Shown: piece after piece, positions 7,809 through 12,088 of the stretch
How positions within the stretch are numbered: the stretch's first letter is position 1
Layout of the letters: each line of letters starts with the position of its first letter
Assembly (NCBI GenBank): GCA_945903925.1
Contig: CAMDPJ010000052.1
Span: 1-12,088 of the forward strand
DNA length: 12,088 nucleotides
Source: Chryseobacterium gleum
GTDB taxonomy: Bacteria > Bacteroidota > Bacteroidia > Flavobacteriales_C > GCA-002722245
Direction of reading: 5' to 3'
Program-made: the position numbers and the translations under genes
The notes under the pieces: model-generated
What the model was told of the DNA's origin: nothing
What the model saw: only the letters and a program-made list of their open reading frames with translations
The model's database searches: none

Positions 7809-8432
7809 TTATTTAAGCGCTCCGCCTTTGTAAGGAATTCTATTTAAAATAGAACGGCCCAAGGTGAGTTCATCGGTGTATTCAATTTCGTCTCCAAATC
7901 CCATTCCTCTGGCAATAGTTGTAATATTAACAGGTAAGTTGCCCAGCTTTCTGTAAATGTAAAAATTAGTGGTATCTCCTTCCATGGTGGTGCTAAGGGC
8001 CAAAATAATTTCTTTTACTTCTTCCTTAACTACACGTTGGGCAAGGCTTTCAATGTTTAAATCTGATGGACCAATGCCGTCGATAGGTGAAATAACTCCG
8101 CCCAAAACGTGATACATGCCGTTATATTGTTGCGTGTTTTCAATGGCTAGCACATCGCGCACATCTTGCACAACGCAAATCACATCTTTCTTTCTTGAAG
8201 TGTTGGCGCAAATGTCGCACATTGCTTGGTCGCTAATGTTGCGACATTTATCGCAAAAGCGAATATCAATGGCTAAGTTTCTAATGTTATCGGCAAAGCG
8301 TAAAATCTCGTCTTGCTCCATCTTCAGCATGTTTAAGGTGTAGCGCAAAGCCGTTTTTCTGCCAACACCGGGCAAACTGTTAAAGCTTTCTATGGCTTTA
8401 AATAAAACTTTAGATGGGAAATTAAACTCCAT
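7809..8432 (-). CDS. recR: Recombination mediator RecR
   Basis: RecR works with RecO (and RecF) to load RecA onto single-stranded DNA at gaps and stalled forks. The protein has 207 residues, near the usual 200. The frame continues upstream to a TTG at 8486, but the ATG at 8432 (MEFNFPSK) gives the usual family N-terminus. A helix-hairpin-helix lies at about 18-30 (NSLPGVGRKTALR). A four-cysteine zinc site uses Cys60, 63, 72 and 75 (CDKC, CDIC). A Toprim domain spans about 83-175 (VICVVQDVRDVLAIE, GGVISPIDGIGPSDLNI), and the family C-terminus GRSILNRIPY is present. At residue 89 a Gln replaces the Glu found in E. coli RecR (VVES); RecR is not catalytic there, so function is likely kept. The gene ends 9 nt before the glycosyltransferase start, in the same frame. 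Confidence 0.97.
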   Translation of the reverse strand: MEFNFPSKVLFKAIESFNSLPGVGRKTALRYTLNMLKMEQDEILRFADNIRNLAIDIRFCDKCRNISDQAMCDICANTSRKKDVICVVQDVRDVLAIENTQQYNGMYHVLGGVISPIDGIGPSDLNIESLAQRVVKEEVKEIILALSTTMEGDTTNFYIYRKLGNLPVNITTIARGMGFGDEIEYTDELTLGRSILNRIPYKGGALK

Positions 8433-8510
8433 TTCACGCGAAAATAAGGTATTATTTTTGAGAATGGTAAAGTATTCAAAACTCAAAATAAGTTTAAGCG
8501 TAGGAACGGC
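8433..8510. promoter_or_regulatory. Divergent intergenic region between recR and the nuclease
   Basis: This 78-bp gap must hold promoters for both flanking genes. On the minus strand TATTTTCG (8439-8446) lies 6 nt before the recR ATG. On the plus strand TAAGTTTA (8489-8496) lies 14 nt before the nuclease ATG. Each matches 5 of 6 fixed bases of the -7 consensus TAnnTTTG. Neither has a well-placed TTG at -33, and both predict very short leaders. Confidence 0.4.
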
Positions 8511-9383
8511 ATGAAAAAATCTTTATTCTTTCTTTTTATTTTATCGATTTTACTTTTAAAAGCACAAAATTTTGCTTTGCCTTATTCGGCTAGTTTAGCA
8601 TCTCACAATGGCTATTTTTATGAGTACTCTCCTCAGTGTCAGCAAGCCAAATGGGTGGCATACAAACTACGAGGTATGGATGTAAAGAAGCCTTTGAACC
8701 CCGAGATTAAATTCTTTAACGATGCTAAACTTCCTGCAAATGCAATAGGCAATGAAGATTTTATTCAAAGGGCGTTTACTGCCGGACACCTTAAGCCTTC
8801 TGGCGATTCGAGAGCCTGCCTCGAAGATATGCACGATGCTTATTTGTTTGCCAATATTTGTCCGATGAAACCTACCTTCGATCAATTTACCTGGAATATT
8901 TTAGAAAATACGGTGCGCAGTTGGGCTTATATATACGATAGTATCTTTGTGATTAGTGGTCCGGTTTTTAAAGACCCCGAAAAAATTGATACCATCGGTT
9001 TGCACAAAATCCCTGTTCCCGATTATTTCTTTAAAGCTGTTTTGGTATATAATGGTATCGATATGGGCACTATTGGTTACATCGTGCCGAATGTGGATAC
9101 TAAAGACTTTACTAAACTAGGTCCCATCACCATCGATTCTTTAGAGAAATTCACCGGCTTAGATTTGTTTTATTTAATGCCCGAATATTTAGAAGTGCAT
9201 TTAGAAAGCAAAATCAATCCTTTGTTTTGGCAAGGGCAAAACAATTCATACACCTTAAAGCAATCAATGCGCAGAAGAAAAATTCAATGTCTTTCTGCTG
9301 ATGCTTTAGATAACAGATGTTCGCGATTAACACTTGCATTAAATGGCTTTTGCCAGTTTCATGGTGGCGACGCAACGAAATAA
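8511..9383 (+). CDS. Secreted DNA/RNA non-specific endonuclease (NUC1/EndA family)
   Basis: A 290-residue exported nuclease of the beta-beta-alpha-metal family, which cuts DNA and RNA without sequence preference outside the cytoplasm. Residues 1-19 form a signal peptide (MKKSLFFLFILSILLLKAQ). The family start SHNGYFYEYSPQCQQAKWVA is seen at 31-50. The active-site motif reads FTAGHLKPSGD (89-99) where relatives have DRGHLAPAAD. The general-base His is His93, but the Arg before GH is Ala. The metal-binding Asn is probably Asn115 (LFANICPMKPTFDQFTW) and the conserved Glu is Glu132. Residues 260-284 add a Cys/His motif, C-x9-C-x10-C-x2-H, found at the ends of other Bacteroidota proteins and possibly zinc-binding. 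It may serve nutrient scavenging or biofilm DNA turnover. Activity is likely but not certain because of the motif change. Confidence 0.88.
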   Translation: MKKSLFFLFILSILLLKAQNFALPYSASLASHNGYFYEYSPQCQQAKWVAYKLRGMDVKKPLNPEIKFFNDAKLPANAIGNEDFIQRAFTAGHLKPSGDSRACLEDMHDAYLFANICPMKPTFDQFTWNILENTVRSWAYIYDSIFVISGPVFKDPEKIDTIGLHKIPVPDYFFKAVLVYNGIDMGTIGYIVPNVDTKDFTKLGPITIDSLEKFTGLDLFYLMPEYLEVHLESKINPLFWQGQNNSYTLKQSMRRRKIQCLSADALDNRCSRLTLALNGFCQFHGGDATK

Positions 9384-9397
9384 GTCGGCATTTTTAT

Positions 9398-9405
9398 TAT
9401 TTTAG
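9398..9405 (+). promoter_or_regulatory. Possible -7 box of pepD
   Basis: TATTTTAG in the 44-nt gap after the nuclease matches 5 of 6 fixed bases of TAnnTTTG, 22 nt before the pepD ATG. No TTG lies at the expected -33 distance. pepD may instead be read through from the nuclease gene. Confidence 0.25.
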
Positions 9406-9427
9406 CATCAAGTAAAAATCAACCATC

Positions 9428-10885
9428 ATGTCGCAAGAAGTTAGAAAACTACAACCTACCATCCTTTGGAATAATTTCGAAAATTTAAATGCAGTACCGC
9501 GCCCTTCAAAAAAAGAAGAAAAGGTACGTGCCTTTTTGCGCGATTTCGCCAAGCAACATTCTATAGATTACACAGAAGATACTATTGGTAATTTCATTTT
9601 AAGAAAACCAGCTACCAAAGGATTAGAAAATAAAACAAAAGTTATTTTGCAAGCGCACATGGATATGGTGCATCAAAAAAATAGCGATGTTACTTTTGAT
9701 TTTAATACACAAGGTATCATTAGTAAAATTGATGGTGAATGGGTAAAGGCAGAAGGAACTACTTTGGGTTCTGATAATGGAATTGGTGTGGCGGCGATAC
9801 TATCGGTTTTCGAATCGAAAGAAATTCAACACGGACCAATTGAAGCTTTAATCACCGTTGATGAAGAAACAGGAATGACGGGTGCTTTCAATTTGCAGCC
9901 TGGCATTTTAACAGGAAAAATATTACTTAATTTAGATTCTGAAGAAGACAATGAAATATGCGTTGGTTGTGCTGGAGGAATTGAAGTGAATGTGACTAAG
10001 AAATACGATGAGAAAAATATTCCTGATAATCATAAAGGTTTTTCTATTTCTGTGAAAGGATTGAAGGGCGGCCATTCGGGCGTTGATATTCACTTGGGAA
10101 GAGGGAATGCAAATAAGATCATGAATCGCTTGCTGTTCGATGCTTCCGAGAAATTTGCTTTGCGCATATCCTCTTTAAAAGGTGGAAGTTTAAGAAATGC
10201 TATTCCTCGTGAATCTTTTGTTTCGGCAGTAATTCCCGCAGAAAAAGAAGATGATTTTCAAGCTTATTTGCTGGCTTTTGCACAACAAATCAAACATGAA
10301 TTGAAGATGGAAGATAAATTGGTGATTACGGCTGAGCCAACCGGACTTCCTGAAAAAGTGATGAAAGAAAAATCACAAAAAGATTTTCTGAAAGCAATAT
10401 ATGCTTGTCCGAATAATGTTATCGCGATGAGTACTGATATCCAAGGTTTGGTAGAAACATCTAATAATTTGGCAAAGGTAACAGTGCATGGCGGTGAAAT
10501 TTCCATTCAGTGTTTGGGAAGAAGCAATGGCGAAGAAGGAAAAGAAGAATTGGTGAGAAGCATACGTGCCGTTTTTGAAATGTACGATGCAGAGATTCTA
10601 TTCAAAGGGAGTTATCCTGGCTGGAAACCCGATATGTCTTCTCCGATTTTACAAATAGCGAGAGATAAATACAAAGAGCTATTTAAAGAAGATGCGAAAG
10701 TGATGGCGATACATGCAGGTTTGGAGTGTGGAATTATAGGTAAAGCTTATCCAGGATTGGATATGGTGTCTTTCGGACCGACCATTAAATACCCGCATTC
10801 ACCAGATGAGAAGGTGAATATAAAATCGGTAGAAAAATTTTGGACGATGTTGTTAGAGATGTTGAAGAGTGTGCCGAATCAATAG
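9428..10885 (+). CDS. pepD: Aminoacyl-histidine dipeptidase (peptidase D, M20C)
   Basis: A cytosolic di-zinc peptidase that cleaves Xaa-His dipeptides such as carnosine and other short dipeptides. The 485 residues equal the length of E. coli PepD. Metal ligands are visible as His77 (QAHMDMVHQK), Asp116 (LGSDNGIG), Glu147 (DEETGMTG), Asp170 (LDSEEDNEI) and His457 (YPHSPDE). The catalytic pair is probably Asp79 and Glu146. These positions run 3 to 4 residues below those reported for Vibrio alginolyticus PepD, as expected for an orthologue. The lid or dimerisation domain occupies roughly 200-390 (GLKGGHSGVDIHLGRGNANK). The start MSQEVRKLQP is standard. It lies 44 nt after the nuclease on the same strand, and a terminator-like hairpin follows 24 bases past the stop. 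All expected catalytic residues are present. Confidence 0.96.
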   Translation: MSQEVRKLQPTILWNNFENLNAVPRPSKKEEKVRAFLRDFAKQHSIDYTEDTIGNFILRKPATKGLENKTKVILQAHMDMVHQKNSDVTFDFNTQGIISKIDGEWVKAEGTTLGSDNGIGVAAILSVFESKEIQHGPIEALITVDEETGMTGAFNLQPGILTGKILLNLDSEEDNEICVGCAGGIEVNVTKKYDEKNIPDNHKGFSISVKGLKGGHSGVDIHLGRGNANKIMNRLLFDASEKFALRISSLKGGSLRNAIPRESFVSAVIPAEKEDDFQAYLLAFAQQIKHELKMEDKLVITAEPTGLPEKVMKEKSQKDFLKAIYACPNNVIAMSTDIQGLVETSNNLAKVTVHGGEISIQCLGRSNGEEGKEELVRSIRAVFEMYDAEILFKGSYPGWKPDMSSPILQIARDKYKELFKEDAKVMAIHAGLECGIIGKAYPGLDMVSFGPTIKYPHSPDEKVNIKSVEKFWTMLLEMLKSVPNQ

Positions 10886-10909
10886 TTGGTGTTTTTGAGT
10901 CGCCATGTA

Positions 10910-10939
10910 ATTTCAGATTTTGCGAAGCGAATCTGAAAT
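10910..10939 (+). terminator. Terminator-like hairpin after pepD
   Basis: A perfect 10-bp inverted repeat ATTTCAGATT / AATCTGAAAT encloses TTGCGAAGCG, which can extend the stem by a GC-GAA-GC tip. It starts 24 bases past the pepD stop. The tail CTTCTTTGTTAGG is T-rich but interrupted, so it is a weaker terminator than the one after the OmpA gene. Confidence 0.6.
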
Positions 10940-10976
10940 CTTCTTTGTTAGGTTTTTTCATGGCCTGACGTTTTCG

Positions 10977-11094
10977 GGCTTGGCGAAGGTGGCGATTTTC
11001 ACCATCCGCCAGCTGACGGATTGATGCGGAGAACTAAACGTTGATTAACCACAAATGTGTCTGCGGAGCACTGAACCGCCACTTTTGCCAAGCC
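10977..11094. repeat. 118-bp inverted-repeat element, G+C-richer than its surroundings
   Basis: This occupies the middle of the 323-bp gap between pepD and ruvX. The left arm GGCTTGGCGAAGGTGGCG (10977-10994) and the reverse complement of the right arm at 11077-11094 agree at 16 of 18 positions. By my hand count 63 of its 118 bases are G or C (53%), well above the AT-rich neighbourhood. It contains a near-palindrome, two TGCGGAG copies (11025-11031, 11062-11068) and an AACGTT palindrome (11037-11042), but no convincing reading frame. It could be a MITE- or REP-like dispersed repeat or a decayed attC-like site. GTTGAAT at 11098-11104 fits GTTRRRY, and GCCTGAC at 10963-10969 misses RYYYAAC by one base. 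The rest of the gap (10886-10909, 10940-10976, 11095-11208) holds nothing else firm. Confidence 0.6.
11004..11021. repeat. 18-bp near-palindrome inside the inverted-repeat element
   Basis: ATCCGCCAGCTGACGGAT is a palindrome except for one mismatched pair and is centred on CAGCTG. It would form a hairpin branch inside the larger fold of the element, or could be a binding site for a dimeric protein. Confidence 0.6.
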
Positions 11095-11196
11095 TTTGTT
11101 GAATCTACCTCTTATTTGATAAAACCAATAGTCTCATCTCCTTTTAGGCCATCGTGTCCATTGAAAAATTCCCAGAACAAATAGGGGCTTTATTTT

Positions 11197-11204
11197 TATA
11201 TTTA
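11197..11204 (+). promoter_or_regulatory. -7 box immediately before ruvX
   Basis: TATATTTA matches 5 of 6 fixed bases of TAnnTTTG and ends 4 nt before the ruvX ATG. A start of transcription at the normal distance would fall on or next to the ATG, giving a leaderless or nearly leaderless mRNA. No TTG lies at the -33 spacing. Confidence 0.4.
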
Positions 11205-11208
11205 CCCC

Positions 11209-11631
11209 ATGGCGCGAGTAATAGCAATAGATTATGGAAACAAGAGGGTAGGGTTGGCAGTGACTGATCCCGATCAAATCATTGCATCGGGACTCACCAC
11301 CATTCATTCCTCAGAGTTGTTCGATTTTCTTACAAAGTATTTCGCCAAAGAGAAAGTGGAAGCCATTGTATTAGGCTATCCCCGTAAATTGAATTTGGAA
11401 GCCAATCAAATGACCAAGATCGTTGAAGATTTGGCGGTAAGCCTGGGCAGAAAATTCTCAACAATGAAAATTGTGAAGGTTGATGAACGCTTTACATCGG
11501 TAATGGCAGCGCAAACATTGGTGATGAGCGGCCTCAAAAAGAAAGACCGTCAGAAAAAGGAATTACTCGACGAAGTAGCGGCTACCATTATTTTACAATC
11601 ATATTTAGACCAGATTAGGCATAAGTTGTAA
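11209..11631 (+). CDS. ruvX: RuvX/YqgF family nuclease (pre-16S rRNA processing, Holliday-junction resolvase fold)
   Basis: A 140-residue cytosolic RNase H-like nuclease. Family members mature the 5' end of 16S rRNA in E. coli and can cut branched DNA. The start MARVIAIDYGNKRVG carries catalytic Asp8. VEAIVLGYPRKLNL (50-63) is the conserved nucleotide-fold strand. VDERFTS (91-97) and LLDEVAATIIL (119-129) supply further acidic residues, probably Glu93 and Asp121. Length and motif order are normal and nothing is missing. The ATG is preceded by CCCC rather than a Shine-Dalgarno. def follows 22 nt downstream on the same strand, so the two genes probably form a unit or at least sit close together under short promoters. 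Confidence 0.95.
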   Translation: MARVIAIDYGNKRVGLAVTDPDQIIASGLTTIHSSELFDFLTKYFAKEKVEAIVLGYPRKLNLEANQMTKIVEDLAVSLGRKFSTMKIVKVDERFTSVMAAQTLVMSGLKKKDRQKKELLDEVAATIILQSYLDQIRHKL

Positions 11632-11641
11632 ACTATTTCTT

Positions 11642-11649
11642 TATTTTCG
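11642..11649 (+). promoter_or_regulatory. -7 box immediately before def
   Basis: TATTTTCG ends 4 nt before the def ATG and is identical to the box before recR on the other strand. It matches 5 of 6 fixed bases of TAnnTTTG. A TTG (11626-11628) lies only 13 nt upstream, which is too near for the usual -33 spacing. Confidence 0.35.
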
Positions 11650-11653
11650 CTCC

Positions 11654-12088
11654 ATGATTTTACCTATTGTAGCATACGGTGTACCAGTTTTAAGGGAAGT
11701 AGCAGTGGATATTACCAAGGATTATGAGGGTTTTGATGCGTTTTTGCAAAATATGTGGGATACCATGTACGAGGCAGATGGCGTTGGTTTGGCTGCCCCT
11801 CAAGTGGGCAGAGCTATTAGATTATTTGTATTAGATGCCAGCACTTTTGCCGATGAAGCTCCTTCCTTAGCCGATTTCAAAAAGGTTTTTATCAATGCTC
11901 AAATTGTAGAAGAGTTTGATGAAGAATGGGTGTTCAACGAAGGTTGTTTAAGTATTCCTGGCGTTAGAGAAGATGTAAAAAGACTTTCTAAAATAAGAAT
12001 CAAATATTTAGACGAGCACTTTAAATCGCACGAAGAAGAGTTTGATGGCATGGCTGCACGCATCATTCAGCATGAATACGACCATATT
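11654..12088 (+). CDS. def: Peptide deformylase, C-terminus cut by window edge
   Basis: The first 145 residues of peptide deformylase, the metalloenzyme that removes the formyl group from the N-terminal methionine of new proteins. All three family motifs are present: GVGLAAPQVG (43-52), EGCLSIPG (96-103) with metal ligand Cys98, and QHEYDH (139-144) with ligands His140 and His144 and catalytic Glu141. The start MILPIVAYGVPVLR is typical. The residues between motifs 1 and 2 include a longer acidic loop (SLADF, VEEFDEEW) common in Bacteroidota enzymes. Only the C-terminal helix region should be missing beyond the edge. It follows ruvX by 22 nt. Confidence 0.97.
   Translation, partial: MILPIVAYGVPVLREVAVDITKDYEGFDAFLQNMWDTMYEADGVGLAAPQVGRAIRLFVLDASTFADEAPSLADFKKVFINAQIVEEFDEEWVFNEGCLSIPGVREDVKRLSKIRIKYLDEHFKSHEEEFDGMAARIIQHEYDHI

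Noticed and set aside
8433..8486. Longer 225-residue form of RecR
   Set aside because: It would begin at TTG and add 18 residues that the family does not have.
10963..11104. Firm call of an integron attC site
   Set aside because: The outer boxes pair poorly, one deviates from consensus, and no integrase or cassette array is in the window; kept only as a hypothesis.

Overview
The window reads as ordinary chromosome of a member of the Bacteroidota. The support is an AT-rich sequence, PD40/TPR/OmpA envelope proteins of a type abundant in that phylum, signal peptides ending in LAQ or KAQ, weak or absent Shine-Dalgarno sequences, and several TAnnTTTG-like -7 promoter boxes. I cannot resolve the genus. 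Eight genes are complete and two are cut by the window edges. I see no tRNA, rRNA, CRISPR array, transposase, integrase or phage gene.

Layout. All genes left of about 8433 run leftward and all genes right of 8511 run rightward, so they diverge from a 78-bp gap between recR and a secreted nuclease. The leftward set, in transcription order, is: recR followed 9 nt later by a large membrane glycosyltransferase; an E2 acyltransferase of a 2-oxo acid dehydrogenase; a TPR-PD40-CRD-OmpA envelope protein resembling the type IX secretion protein PorE, closed by a clear terminator; a paralogue of it without the OmpA domain; and a DnaQ-fold exonuclease cut by the left edge. The rightward set is: a secreted DNA/RNA non-specific endonuclease, pepD, a 323-bp gap with a terminator-like hairpin and a G+C-richer inverted-repeat element, ruvX, and def cut by the right edge.

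How the genes relate. Most are housekeeping genes: recR and ruvX act on nucleic acids, def on nascent proteins, pepD on dipeptides, and the E2 in central or branched-chain metabolism. The PD40 pair probably works together at the outer membrane and peptidoglycan, with one member able to grip peptidoglycan and the other not. The glycosyltransferase probably works on a lipid-linked glycan at the inner membrane.

Most unusual items. First, the glycosyltransferase carries a C-terminal half resembling a polytopic phosphoglycosyltransferase that has lost its catalytic core. Second, the 118-bp inverted-repeat element between pepD and ruvX looks foreign and slightly attC-like. Third, the nuclease has a variant active-site motif and a C-terminal Cys/His motif. 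Start sites were revised where the longest open frame began at TTG: ATG was chosen for recR, the E2 and the OmpA protein, while TTG was kept for the glycosyltransferase. I found no convincing new multi-gene system.
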